The position numbers and the translations under genes are program-made. The notes below the pieces were generated by a model, which was not told the DNA's origin, searched no databases, and saw only the letters and a program-made list of their open reading frames with translations. From assembly GCA_964492825.1 (NCBI GenBank), contig CAZBLP010000034.1, forward strand, positions 1 through 22,455: DNA of 22,455 nt, in the 5' to 3' direction. The DNA comes from CAZBLP01 sp964492825. GTDB taxonomy: Bacteria > DYJV01. Positions within the stretch are counted from its first letter, which is position 1; the number at the start of each line of letters is the position of its first letter. Of the stretch, positions 7,407 to 14,946 are shown in pieces.

Positions 7407-7658
7407 TTAATATGTGCTCCAATAAACAGGAATTTCATAATTTTCTCCTAAGCTTATTGGAATAGCACTAACTTTTTTAGCACCTTTTTGAAGAAGTTTT
7501 AGCAGTGCTTCGGAAACTGAGTAGAATCCATTGTTCCCTCTTTCTGTGGCAAATTCAATTAGAATTCCCTTTGAAGAGTAAAACTTTTCTGTTTTCTCAA
7601 TTAAATTTTCCGTACTTTCCGAACTGTTTTCAATGAAAATAATTTTCCCTTGTTTCAT
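7407..7658 (-). CDS. Small CbiX-like (half chelatase fold) protein under B12 riboswitch control
   Basis: The 83-residue protein follows the layout of the first half of a CbiX/sirohydrochlorin-chelatase domain: a first beta strand (GKIIFIE), a long helix with paired Glu/Lys residues, a second strand (ILIEFAT), a helix SVSEALLKLLQKGAKKV corresponding to the usual PSIEEAL...GV segment, and a strand IPISLG where family members have PLFL. The metal-binding histidine expected in the N-terminal GHGS motif is replaced (IENSS), and the second histidine after the PLFL-type strand is missing as the protein ends. It is shorter than the archaeal short CbiX (around 120 residues), so it is either a degenerate or truncated chelatase or a small protein with another role. 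AGGAGG lies six bases before the ATG. A cobalamin riboswitch precedes it, which ties it to B12 or cobalt metabolism regardless of the fold call. No other cobalamin gene is nearby. Confidence 0.6.
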   Translation of the reverse strand: MKQGKIIFIENSSESTENLIEKTEKFYSSKGILIEFATERGNNGFYSVSEALLKLLQKGAKKVSAIPISLGENYEIPVYWSTY

Positions 7659-7664
7659 TTTTCA

Positions 7665-7684
7665 CCTCCTAATTTTTTTGGAGG
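7665..7684 (-). promoter_or_regulatory. Short hairpin over the ribosome site of the CbiX-like gene
   Basis: On the minus strand CCTCC (7680-7684) lies ten bases before GGAGG (7665-7669), which is the core of the ribosome binding site. The two can pair over 5 bp, adding a possible G-U. This could sequester the site after the terminator has been read through. The stem is short and the effect uncertain. Confidence 0.3.
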
Positions 7685-7697
7685 CATAAAGGCGGGC

Positions 7698-7723
7698 AAA
7701 AAAAAACCCGGCTTAAGCCGGGT
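7698..7723 (-). terminator. Intrinsic terminator of the cobalamin riboswitch
   Basis: Read on the minus strand, ACCCGGCTTAAGCCGGGT folds into a GC-rich stem with a TTAA centre, followed directly by nine T. It lies between the aptamer and the CbiX-like start codon, so it is the expression platform: with cobalamin bound, transcription should stop here. Confidence 0.9.
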
Positions 7724-7793
7724 ATGATAAGAAGCAGATTATTTTAGAATCTCTCCTTACCCTGGCCTTTAGCCTCGAAGCCATGGTAAATAA

Positions 7794-7954
7794 TTTTCTG
7801 GGTAGGTCTCCTGGCTTGTAGCAACTCTATCTCGCCTTCCCACTAATAAATTTAGCAGTGGCATTGAGAGACAAAGTTAACGCTACTTACAGTGGCGGGC
7901 CCGCTGCCGATTTTCACGGCATTCCCTATTATCTGCAAAAGCAGACCCAGAAAA
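7794..7954 (-). promoter_or_regulatory. Cobalamin (B12) riboswitch aptamer
   Basis: On the minus strand the closing helix P1 is TTTTCTGGGT-type: 7945-7954 pairs with 7794-7803 over ten bases. Within it are the conserved core pieces: a GGGAAT-type segment, GTGAAAATC, CAGCGGGCCCGCCACTG with GTAAG, and near the 3' end the B12 box GCCAGGAGACCTACC (7801-7815). Internal complementary segments (GCCACTGC...AGTGGG and the GTAGC/GCTAC pair) build the remaining helices. The stretch between aptamer and terminator (7724-7793) contains a further hairpin, TTACC-A-TGG pairing with CCA-GGGTAA, which could serve as the kissing-loop or antiterminator part. It controls the CbiX-like gene. Confidence 0.95.
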
Positions 7955-7978
7955 TAATATTATTTCAAAGAACATTTT

Positions 7979-8007
7979 TTTATATATTAAAATTTATACA
8001 ATTGCAA
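7979..8007 (-). promoter_or_regulatory. Sigma-70-type promoter for the riboswitch transcript
   Basis: On the minus strand TTGCAA (8002-8007) and TATAAA (7979-7984) are 17 bases apart, in the gap between the dnaJ stop and the riboswitch. Transcription would begin about 15-20 bases before the aptamer. Confidence 0.6.
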
Positions 8008-8026
8008 CTCTTTTTTTAAATTTTTG

Positions 8027-9157
8027 TTACCCTCCGAAGATTTCCTTTACTTTATCAAAAAAACCTTTTTCTTCATGATGCTTTAATGGAGAATTTTCAA
8101 ATTCGCTTTCAATCTCCATTAAAAGTTCTTTCTGTTTTTTTGTAAGTTTTTTAGGAATAACAACATTTACAACAACATGCAGGTTCCCATAACTGTTACT
8201 GTTCACTCTTTTAATGCCTTTGCCTCTGAAAGTAAACACTTTGCCTGAAGGTGTGCCTGCTGGTATTTTAAGCTTGATTTTATCTTTTAACGTTGGAATT
8301 TCAAGCTCTGTGCCAAGAACTAATTTGGTGTAACTTACCGGAACCTCACAAATAAGGTCGGAATTTTCTCTTTTAAAAATAGGATGCGGCTTAACTGATA
8401 ATTCAATATAAAGGTCACCGCTGACACCGCCGTTTAAGCCGTGATTCCCTTCATGCCTCAATCTCAGCCTGTTGCCGGTTTCCACACCTGCTGGAATTTT
8501 AACTTTGATTTTTGCTTCTTTCTGAATTCTCTTTCTACCGTGACATCTGTTGCAAAATTCCTTAATAATTTTACCTTCTCCGTTACACCTCGGACAGGTT
8601 CTTGCAATACTGAAAAACCCCTGCTTCATTCTTATTGTTCCTGTTCCTTGACAATCAGGACACGTTGTAACTGAAGAAGCATCTTTGGCTCCTGAGCCTC
8701 CACAATAATGGCATGTTTCCAGTCTTGGAATTTTAATAATTTTTTCAACACCAAAAGCAGCTTCTTCAAACTCTATTTCAAGCGTATATTTTAAATCCTC
8801 CCCAACATGCGAAGCTTGCTTTTTGCCTCTTGTGCCAGCACCAAATAAGTCGTCAAAAGCTGAACCGAAAAATTCTTCAAAAATCGTAGAAGCATTAAAA
8901 TCAAAACCTCCTTCTGAGAAACCACCGCCATTTCCAAAATCAGCAGTACCGTACCTGTCATACATTGCTCTTTTCTCAGGATTGCTTAAAATCTCATAAG
9001 CTTCATTTATTTCTTTAAACTTTTCTTCTGCAACTGAATCGCCTGGATTTTTATCAGGATGGTATTTAATTGCCAAATTCCTGTAAGCCTTTTTAATCTC
9101 CAATTCACTTGCATTTCTATTGACACCTAAAATTTCATAATAATCTCTTCCAGCCAT
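8027..9157 (-). CDS. dnaJ: Co-chaperone DnaJ (Hsp40)
   Basis: DnaJ delivers unfolded proteins to DnaK and stimulates its ATPase. This 376-residue protein has the full type I layout: J domain with HPD at 33-35, a Gly/Phe-rich linker (about 72-110), the zinc domain with four Cys pairs between 149 and 205 (CHYCGGSG, CPDCQGTG, CPRCNGEG, CNRCHGRK), and the C-terminal substrate-binding beta domains. The fourth zinc repeat lacks the last glycine of CxxCxGxG, which is tolerable. The ribosome site is a purine-rich GGAAGAGGA before the ATG. A hairpin behind dnaK and a TATAAT promoter in the 143-base gap suggest that it is also transcribed separately from dnaK. Confidence 0.98.
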   Translation of the reverse strand: MAGRDYYEILGVNRNASELEIKKAYRNLAIKYHPDKNPGDSVAEEKFKEINEAYEILSNPEKRAMYDRYGTADFGNGGGFSEGGFDFNASTIFEEFFGSAFDDLFGAGTRGKKQASHVGEDLKYTLEIEFEEAAFGVEKIIKIPRLETCHYCGGSGAKDASSVTTCPDCQGTGTIRMKQGFFSIARTCPRCNGEGKIIKEFCNRCHGRKRIQKEAKIKVKIPAGVETGNRLRLRHEGNHGLNGGVSGDLYIELSVKPHPIFKRENSDLICEVPVSYTKLVLGTELEIPTLKDKIKLKIPAGTPSGKVFTFRGKGIKRVNSNSYGNLHVVVNVVIPKKLTKKQKELLMEIESEFENSPLKHHEEKGFFDKVKEIFGG

Positions 9158-9187
9158 TTATCCTCTTCCATTAAATTTTTTTACTCA

Positions 9188-9215
9188 ATTATATTATTTA
9201 CAAAAATTATGCAAA
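9188..9215 (-). promoter_or_regulatory. Promoter of dnaJ
   Basis: On the minus strand a perfect TATAAT (9188-9193) lies 15-16 bases downstream of TTGCAT/TTTGCA (9209-9215). The start would be about 25 bases before the dnaJ ATG. The spacer is slightly short, so the -35 assignment is tentative. Confidence 0.5.
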
Positions 9216-9234
9216 TGAATTTTCCATAAAACAG

Positions 9235-9265
9235 AAAAGAGGCAGGTAACCTACCCACCTCTTTT
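9235..9265 (-). terminator. Terminator-like hairpin behind dnaK
   Basis: On the minus strand AAAAGAGG...CCTCTTTT, with inner pairing of GGGTA and TTACC, forms a long stem with one or two mismatches about 35 bases after the dnaK stop. The stem's own T4 and a following CTGTTTT give a weak U-rich end. It probably reduces read-through into dnaJ. Confidence 0.6.
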
Positions 9266-9300
9266 AAAACTTTTATATTTAATTGCTGAAATTAAAATCC

Positions 9301-11226
9301 TCAACTCTGTTTTTTATCATCAACTTCTTCATAATCAGCATCTACAACATCTTCATCATTTTGAGCATTCGCACCTGGTTCTTCTCCGGGCTGCTGCTGT
9401 GCTCCCGGCTGCTGCTGTGCCTGTTGGCCGTATAATACTTCTGCAAGTTTATAAGAAGCTTGAGTTAATTCATTAATTGCAGCTTCAATTTCAGATTTAT
9501 CTTCACTGGAATCTTTAACTTTCTTAAGTTTTTCAATTGCAGCTTCAATATTTTTCTTATCAGATTCTGAAATTTTATCACCAGCATCTTTTAATGTTTT
9601 TTCAGTTGTGTAAACCAAATTTTCCGCCTGGTTCTTTGCTTCAATTAATTCTTTTCTTTTTCTGTCTTCCTCTGCATGCATTTCAGCATCTTTTACCATT
9701 TTTTCTATTTCTTCTTCTGACAGCCCGCTTGAAGCTGTTATTTTAATTGACTGTTCTTTTCCTGTAGCTTTATCTTTGGCACTTACATGCACTATACCAT
9801 TGGCATCAATATCAAAGGTAACTTCTATTTGCGGAATCCCTCTTGGTGCAGGAGGAATACCAATTAATTCAAATTTTCCAAGTGTTTTGTTATCTTTTGC
9901 AAGCTGTCTTTCTCCCTGCAAAACATGTATGCCTACAGATGTTTGATTGTCAGCAGCTGTTGTAAATATCTGACTCTTTTTAACAGGTATTGTTGTATTT
10001 CTTTCAATTATTTTTGTAAAAACTCCGCCTAAAGTTTCTATTCCGAGAGAAAGCGGCGTTACATCCAAAAGCAACACATCCTTAATATCACCTTTTAAAA
10101 CAGCTCCCTGAATAGCTGCTCCAACAGCAACCACCTCATCAGGGTTAATGCCTTTGTGCGGCTCTTTACCGAATATTTCTTTAGCTTTAGCTTGAACAGC
10201 AGGCATTCTCGTCATTCCGCCAACAAGAATCACTTCATTAATATCATTGGCTCCAAGCCCTGCATCTTTAAGAGCCTGCATACATGGCTCTTCCAATCGC
10301 CTAAGCAGATCCTCCACAAGAGATTCAAACTTGGCTCTTGTTATTTTCATTTGCAGATGTTTCGGACCGCTGCTGTCTGCTGTTATAAACGGCAGATTTA
10401 CTTCTGTCTCCATTACAGTGGAAAGCTCATGTTTGGCTTTTTCAGCAGCTTCTTTTAATCTTTGCAGAGCCATTTTGTCATTCCTCAAATTAATACCGTT
10501 TTCTTTTTCAAATTCATCGGCAATATAATTTATTAATGCCTGGTCAAAGTCTTCACCGCCTAAGAATGTATCTCCATTGGTAGCTTTTACTTCAAATACA
10601 CCGTCGCCAATTTCAAGTATGGAAATATCAAATGTACCTCCACCAAGGTCAAACACGGCTATTTTCTCATCTTTCTTTTTATCAAGGCCATATGCCAATG
10701 CTGCTGCTGTTGGCTCGTTTATAATCCTTAACACATTTAATCCTGCAATTTTACCAGCATCTTTAGTTGCCTGTCTCTGACTGTCATTAAAATAAGCAGG
10801 CACTGTAATTACAGCATCTGTTACTTTTTCTCCAAGATAATCCTCTGCTGTTTGCTTCATTTTTTGCAGCACAAATGCAGATATTTGCTGAGGACTGTAA
10901 TCCTGCCCCTTTACTTGTACCCACGCATCACCATTTGATGCTCTTGAAATTTTATATGGTACAATTTTAATTGCCTTTCCAACTTGTGCGTCTTCATATT
11001 TCCTACCTATTAATCTTTTTACTGCATAAATTGTATTTTCAGGGTTTGTAACAGCCTGTCTTTTGGCAAGTTGTCCAACAAGCTTTTCCCCTTTATCAGT
11101 AAAAGCAACAATTGAAGGTGTTGTTCTTGAACCTTCGGAATTAACTATAACTTTAGGGTCTTTTCCCTCCATTACAGCTACGCAAGAGTTTGTTGTCCCT
11201 AAGTCTATACCAATAACTTTTCCCAT
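9301..11226 (-). CDS. dnaK: Molecular chaperone DnaK (Hsp70)
   Basis: This is the central Hsp70 of the cytosol and the ATP-driven partner of DnaJ and GrpE. The 641-residue protein starts MGKVIGIDLGTTNSCVAV, and has the Hsp70 signatures (VITVPAYFNDSQRQATKDA, FDLGGGTFDISIL, VILVGGMTRMPAVQ), the linker DVLLLDVTPLSLGIE, the beta substrate domain and the helical lid. The tail is QQQPG-rich (a short tandem repeat encoded near 9385-9428) and ends in an acidic VVDADYEEVDD-type segment, as in most bacterial DnaK proteins. AAAGGAGG lies upstream of the ATG. It follows grpE after 60 bases, and that gap holds a promoter-like module identical in its conserved parts to the one before hrcA. Confidence 0.99.
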   Translation of the reverse strand: MGKVIGIDLGTTNSCVAVMEGKDPKVIVNSEGSRTTPSIVAFTDKGEKLVGQLAKRQAVTNPENTIYAVKRLIGRKYEDAQVGKAIKIVPYKISRASNGDAWVQVKGQDYSPQQISAFVLQKMKQTAEDYLGEKVTDAVITVPAYFNDSQRQATKDAGKIAGLNVLRIINEPTAAALAYGLDKKKDEKIAVFDLGGGTFDISILEIGDGVFEVKATNGDTFLGGEDFDQALINYIADEFEKENGINLRNDKMALQRLKEAAEKAKHELSTVMETEVNLPFITADSSGPKHLQMKITRAKFESLVEDLLRRLEEPCMQALKDAGLGANDINEVILVGGMTRMPAVQAKAKEIFGKEPHKGINPDEVVAVGAAIQGAVLKGDIKDVLLLDVTPLSLGIETLGGVFTKIIERNTTIPVKKSQIFTTAADNQTSVGIHVLQGERQLAKDNKTLGKFELIGIPPAPRGIPQIEVTFDIDANGIVHVSAKDKATGKEQSIKITASSGLSEEEIEKMVKDAEMHAEEDRKRKELIEAKNQAENLVYTTEKTLKDAGDKISESDKKNIEAAIEKLKKVKDSSEDKSEIEAAINELTQASYKLAEVLYGQQAQQQPGAQQQPGEEPGANAQNDEDVVDADYEEVDDKKQS

Positions 11227-11254
11227 TTGTTTATGCCTCCTTTATCTTTTTTCA

Positions 11255-11286
11255 ATAAGTTAATTATTTAATCTGTATTGTCAATA
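11255..11286 (-). promoter_or_regulatory. Promoter-like module TATTGACAAT-N14-TAACTTAT before dnaK
   Basis: On the minus strand TATTGACAAT (11277-11286) and TAACTTAT (11255-11262) are 14 bases apart. Both blocks and their spacing are identical to the hrcA module at 12914-12945. TTGACA is a perfect -35. The -10 role of TAACTT (spacer 16) is less certain. It starts right after the grpE stop, giving dnaK an extra promoter. Confidence 0.6.
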
Positions 11287-11853
11287 TTATTTTTTTGCAG
11301 GCTCTTTTGCCACTGTTACAAGAGATGGCCTGAGCAACTTCTCTTTATACATATAGCCTTTTTGCAATTCCTCAACTATAGTATTAGGCGGCTGCTGATC
11401 TGTTTCCTTAATTGCCATTGCCTCGTGAAAATTAGGATCAAATTCCTCGTTAATTGAATTAATTGCTTTAACATTGTATTTTTCAAGGACTTTTAAAAAA
11501 CTGGCAAGAGTCATTTCAACACCTTTAATAAAGTCTTTTATATCAGCTTCACTGTCTGCATGTTCAATAGCTCTCTCAATATTATCAATAACAGGCAAAA
11601 GGTCTTTTAAAAGGTTTTCATTTGCATATTCCAAAAAATCCCTTTTTTCTCTTTCCAATCTCTTTTTCATATTTTCCGTTTCAGCAACAAGCCTTAAATA
11701 TTTATCCTGTAAATCTTTAATCTCTTGTTCAAGGTTTTTTACTGTTTCTTCTTTTTCATTTAAACTATTTTCAAGTTCTTTTATTTTCTCTTTAAGCTCA
11801 TTTACCTGATTCTGCTTTTTTTCAGATTTTTTCTCCTGTTTCTTTCCTGACAT
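11287..11853 (-). CDS. grpE: Nucleotide exchange factor GrpE
   Basis: GrpE releases ADP from DnaK. The 188-residue protein has a charged, lysine-rich N-terminus, a long coiled coil (about residues 18-75, heptads rich in Leu, Glu and Lys, including YLRLVAETENMKKRLEREK) and the C-terminal beta domain with FDPNFHEAM and GYMYKEKLLRPSLVTVAK. The ATG follows the hrcA stop codon with no gap, and its ribosome site AGGAGG lies within the last codons of hrcA, so the two are translationally coupled. Confidence 0.97.
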   Translation of the reverse strand: MSGKKQEKKSEKKQNQVNELKEKIKELENSLNEKEETVKNLEQEIKDLQDKYLRLVAETENMKKRLEREKRDFLEYANENLLKDLLPVIDNIERAIEHADSEADIKDFIKGVEMTLASFLKVLEKYNVKAINSINEEFDPNFHEAMAIKETDQQPPNTIVEELQKGYMYKEKLLRPSLVTVAKEPAKK

Positions 11854-12915
11854 TTAACTTAACCTCCTGAAATTTTCATCTAAAATTGTGGAAATAATTT
11901 GTGCAGCACAATCTACAATAGGTATAATAGCATTATAATTCATTCTCAAAGGCCCTATTACACCTAAACTACCCAATGTAAGGCCGTTTTTGGAATATGA
12001 TGAAGTAATAACACTGAGATTTTCAAACTCCTTGTTCTGAGAACCAATGAAAATCTGTATACCTGGATTTTTAATGCTCTTGTCAAGCATTTCTATTAAT
12101 TTGTTTTTCTCCTCAAACAGGCTTAATAACCTTTTAAGGTTTTCAAAATCTTTCTGAAAGTAATCTGTTTGCAGAAAATTCTTCAACCCTTTAATAATAA
12201 CATCTCTCTGCAAATCATAATCTTTCAAATCCATTTTGTAAAATTTCTCTATTAATTTTGAAAGTTTTTCATTAAAAACATTTCTAACTGTATCCATTTC
12301 TTTTAAAATCTCTGTTTTAATTTCAAAAATATTTCTGTTCTGAAATTTATTGTTTAAATAATTGCTTAGATTATTCAGCTCATCCTGAGATATTCTGAAA
12401 TCCACTTCAAATATCTTGTTTTGTACCTGTCCAAGCTCATTAATTATAATTGCAAGGACTTTCGAATCTGTGAGCTTCAAAAACTCCAGATGATTAAGTG
12501 TGGAAAATTTAATATTAGGTACAACAACAACTCCAACACACTTTGTAATATCTGAAATAATATCTGAGATTTTACCGCAAATTTCTGTAAGTTTCAGTTC
12601 GTCATTATTAACAGCTTGAATAATTTTATTTCGAATATTCTCAGGTATATTTTTAAAATGCACCAGAGTGTCCACATAGTATTGCAAACCTTCTTTTGTC
12701 GGCACTCTTCCTGCAGAAGTATAAGGCTGATACAGCATTCCAAAATCTTCAAGATCAGACATAATATTTCTAATAGTAGCAGGACTTAAATTCAGATGAT
12801 ACTTTTTTACAATAGTCCTTGAACCTACAGGTTCACCTGTGTCAATATATTCATTAATTACAAGTTTTAAAATTTGTATCATTCTGTCATTTAATTCTCT
12901 GTTCATCTTATTCAT
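11854..12915 (-). CDS. hrcA: Heat-inducible transcription repressor HrcA
   Basis: HrcA represses chaperone operons by binding the CIRCE inverted repeat and is itself kept active by GroEL. The 353-residue protein has the N-terminal winged helix (IDTGEPVGSRTI and LSPATIRNIMSDLEDFGML, the recognition region), followed by the dimerisation and GAF-like domains, and ends with the conserved LGVIGPLRMNYNAII segment. Two ATG codons are possible, at 12915 and three codons later at 12906. The promoter-like module before it overlaps the first ATG and there is no Shine-Dalgarno sequence, so translation may start at 12906 on a nearly leaderless message. It heads hrcA-grpE-dnaK-dnaJ. I saw no CIRCE (TTAGCACTC-N9-GAGTGCTAA) upstream or elsewhere in the window. 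Confidence 0.97.
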   Translation of the reverse strand: MNKMNRELNDRMIQILKLVINEYIDTGEPVGSRTIVKKYHLNLSPATIRNIMSDLEDFGMLYQPYTSAGRVPTKEGLQYYVDTLVHFKNIPENIRNKIIQAVNNDELKLTEICGKISDIISDITKCVGVVVVPNIKFSTLNHLEFLKLTDSKVLAIIINELGQVQNKIFEVDFRISQDELNNLSNYLNNKFQNRNIFEIKTEILKEMDTVRNVFNEKLSKLIEKFYKMDLKDYDLQRDVIIKGLKNFLQTDYFQKDFENLKRLLSLFEEKNKLIEMLDKSIKNPGIQIFIGSQNKEFENLSVITSSYSKNGLTLGSLGVIGPLRMNYNAIIPIVDCAAQIISTILDENFRRLS

Positions 12916-12945
12916 AAGTTAGTTACAAAAATAACATTGTCAATA
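12914..12945 (-). promoter_or_regulatory. Promoter-like module TATTGACAAT-N14-TAACTTAT before hrcA
   Basis: On the minus strand TATTGACAAT (12936-12945) and TAACTTAT (12914-12921) are 14 bases apart, exactly as before dnaK. The second block runs into the first possible hrcA start codon. If it is the -10 region, the transcript begins between the two candidate ATG codons. Confidence 0.6.
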
Positions 12946-13009
12946 AAAAGTTGAAAAAATATATTAAACTTGTTAATTATAGTTTAAATTTGAAAAAATG
13001 GGGGATATT

Positions 13010-14542
13010 ATGAAATTGGTTTCAGGTGAGCTAATGTCCGAGATTGATAAATATACAATTAATAAAATTGGCATTCCCGGTGCTGTGCTTATGGAAAATG
13101 CAGGCAGAGGTGTTTATGAAAAATTCATTGAAGAATTTTTACCTGAAAAATCTTCAAGCATCCTCATAGTATGTGGCAAAGGGAACAATGGCGGAGACGG
13201 ATTTGTTGTAGCAAGGTATTTATACAACAATGACTTTAAAAATATAAAACTGATTCTTCTAACAGAAAGCGGCAATTTAAAGGGCGATGCTGAAATAAAT
13301 TGTAAAATTTGCCAAAATATGGGGCTTAAAATATCAGAAGTTTCGGATTTTGAAAAATTCGATAATTTAGTTAGGAACAATGATTTTGATTATATTTTTG
13401 ATGCAATTTTAGGCACTGGCTTAAAAAAGGAAGTAAGAGATTTTTACAGAAAAATAATTGAATACATTAACAATTCCAATGCTAAAACTGTGTCAATTGA
13501 TATTCCCTCAGGATTGCATGCAGAAAGAGGAATTCAATTAGGAGTAGCTGTAAAAGCTGAACTTACATGCACTTTTGGTTATAAAAAAACAGGCCTCGCC
13601 ACATATCCAGGAGCAAAATTTACAGGCAAAGTAAAAGTAATTGATATTTCAATTCCTGAAAATATCCCTTTTGAAATTAACTGTTATGAAACTGATGAAA
13701 ATATTGTAAAAAATATTTACAAAACAAGGGAAAAAGATTTACATAAAGGCAGTTTCGGCCATGTTGTTGTTTTAGGCGGCAGTGTCGGATTTACAGGTGC
13801 TGCGGTTTTATCAGCCAAAGCCGCGCTTATGTCAGGTTGCGGCCTTGTTACTTCAATAGTGCCTTCTCGTATTAATAATACTGTGGAGAAACTTTTCATA
13901 GAAGGAATGACATATCCTGTTGACTTCAACACTTGTGACAGAAATGAACTGCTCCTTTTCATTAATTCAAAAAATGCTTTGGTAATAGGTCCAGGTTTTG
14001 GCAAATCTGAAGAAGTAAAGCAGTTTTTATTTGAAATATTGCCTAAAATTGAAACTCCTGTTGTTATTGATGCTGACGGATTAAATATTATTTCTGAGAA
14101 TTTAACATTATTAAAAGCAATAAAACATCAGCCTGTTTTAACTCCTCATCCAGGTGAAATGTCAAGACTCACCGGAATATCTGTAAAAGATATTCAGAAT
14201 AACCGCATTGAAGTTGCTAAAAAATTCGCTCAAGATTATAATGCAATTGTGGTGCTTAAAGGATATAAAACAATTATTACAGACGGCAAAACAGTGTATA
14301 TTAATCCCACTGGCAGCTCTGCCCTTGCTTCAGGTGGTAGCGGAGATGTTTTAAGCGGCATGATTGCATCATTTATTGCTCAAAAGTATGAAAAATTAGA
14401 TGCAGCTGTTTTGGCAGCTTACACACACGGATTTGCAGGTGAGATAGCTGCTAATAAAAAATCTGAAGAATCTGTAATAGCCACAGATATTTTGGATAAT
14501 TTACATTACCCATTTAAAATATATGCAGGAGAAATAAATTGA
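13010..14542 (+). CDS. nnr: Bifunctional NAD(P)HX epimerase / ADP-dependent NAD(P)HX dehydratase
   Basis: This enzyme repairs hydrated NADH and NADPH. The N-terminal YjeF_N domain epimerises the hydrate, and the C-terminal ribokinase-like domain dehydrates it using ADP. Visible motifs are CGKGNNGGDGFVVARYL and SIDIPSGLHAERG in the epimerase half, then GSFGHVVVLGGSVGFTGAA, VIDADGLN, LTPHPGEMSRL and SGGSGDVLSGMIA (the catalytic Asp loop) in the dehydratase half. An ATG at 12998 is in frame, but the ATG at 13010 gives the usual MKLVSGELMSEID start and has GGGGGA just before it, so I use 13010 (510 residues). A TATAGT -10 lies at 12978-12983; no convincing -35 is seen. The next gene overlaps its stop. 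Confidence 0.96.
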   Translation: MKLVSGELMSEIDKYTINKIGIPGAVLMENAGRGVYEKFIEEFLPEKSSSILIVCGKGNNGGDGFVVARYLYNNDFKNIKLILLTESGNLKGDAEINCKICQNMGLKISEVSDFEKFDNLVRNNDFDYIFDAILGTGLKKEVRDFYRKIIEYINNSNAKTVSIDIPSGLHAERGIQLGVAVKAELTCTFGYKKTGLATYPGAKFTGKVKVIDISIPENIPFEINCYETDENIVKNIYKTREKDLHKGSFGHVVVLGGSVGFTGAAVLSAKAALMSGCGLVTSIVPSRINNTVEKLFIEGMTYPVDFNTCDRNELLLFINSKNALVIGPGFGKSEEVKQFLFEILPKIETPVVIDADGLNIISENLTLLKAIKHQPVLTPHPGEMSRLTGISVKDIQNNRIEVAKKFAQDYNAIVVLKGYKTIITDGKTVYINPTGSSALASGGSGDVLSGMIASFIAQKYEKLDAAVLAAYTHGFAGEIAANKKSEESVIATDILDNLHYPFKIYAGEIN

Positions 14543-14946
14543 AAAAATTTCAAATACCTATTCAGGTCAGGTTTAGAGACTTAGATGCTATGGGGCATGT
14601 TAATAATGCAGTTTATTTCAGTTATTTTGAATTAGGCAGATTAGAATTCTTTAAAAACATTATAAAAGTAAAAAGCCCTGCTGAATTTTCTTTTATTTTG
14701 GCAAAATCTGAAGCAAGTTATTATCTGCCTATTGACCTTGCATCGCCCAACATTATTTTAAATATGTGGGCAGGAGAATTTGGGAACAAAAGTTTTAAAT
14801 TTTTCTATGAACTGGTATCAGAAGATAATAAATTAAAATTTGCCGATGGATATAGTGTTCAGGTATTTTACAATTACAAGACCAAAAAAACTATTCCCGT
14901 ACCTGATGATTTTAAAGAAAAAATCAAAGATTATATATCTCATTGA
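14539..14946 (+). CDS. Acyl-CoA thioesterase, hotdog fold (4HBT/YbgC-like)
   Basis: The 135-residue protein is a single hotdog domain. VRFRDLDAMGHVNNAVYFSYFELGRLEFF (from residue 10) is the family hallmark, with Asp16 as the probable catalytic residue and the GHVNN loop leading into the central helix. It likely hydrolyses acyl-CoA thioesters; chain preference cannot be read from the sequence. The start is a TTG whose last two bases form the beginning of the nnr stop codon TGA, with GGAG eight bases before it, so it is translationally coupled to nnr. Its 3' end overlaps the 3' end of lpxB on the other strand by 23 bases. Confidence 0.9.
   Translation: MKKFQIPIQVRFRDLDAMGHVNNAVYFSYFELGRLEFFKNIIKVKSPAEFSFILAKSEASYYLPIDLASPNIILNMWAGEFGNKSFKFFYELVSEDNKLKFADGYSVQVFYNYKTKKTIPVPDDFKEKIKDYISH

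Noticed and set aside
7713..7784. A 23-codon frame on the minus strand starting with ATG inside the riboswitch leader
   Set aside because: It overlaps the hairpin and terminator stem, lacks a ribosome site and is explained by the structure of the expression platform.
10156..10528. Open frames of 90-100 codons opposite dnaK
   Set aside because: They are antisense shadows of a clearly coding gene, with no ribosome sites or family features. The same holds for frames opposite ispG, hyuA, dnaJ, grpE, nnr and lpxB.
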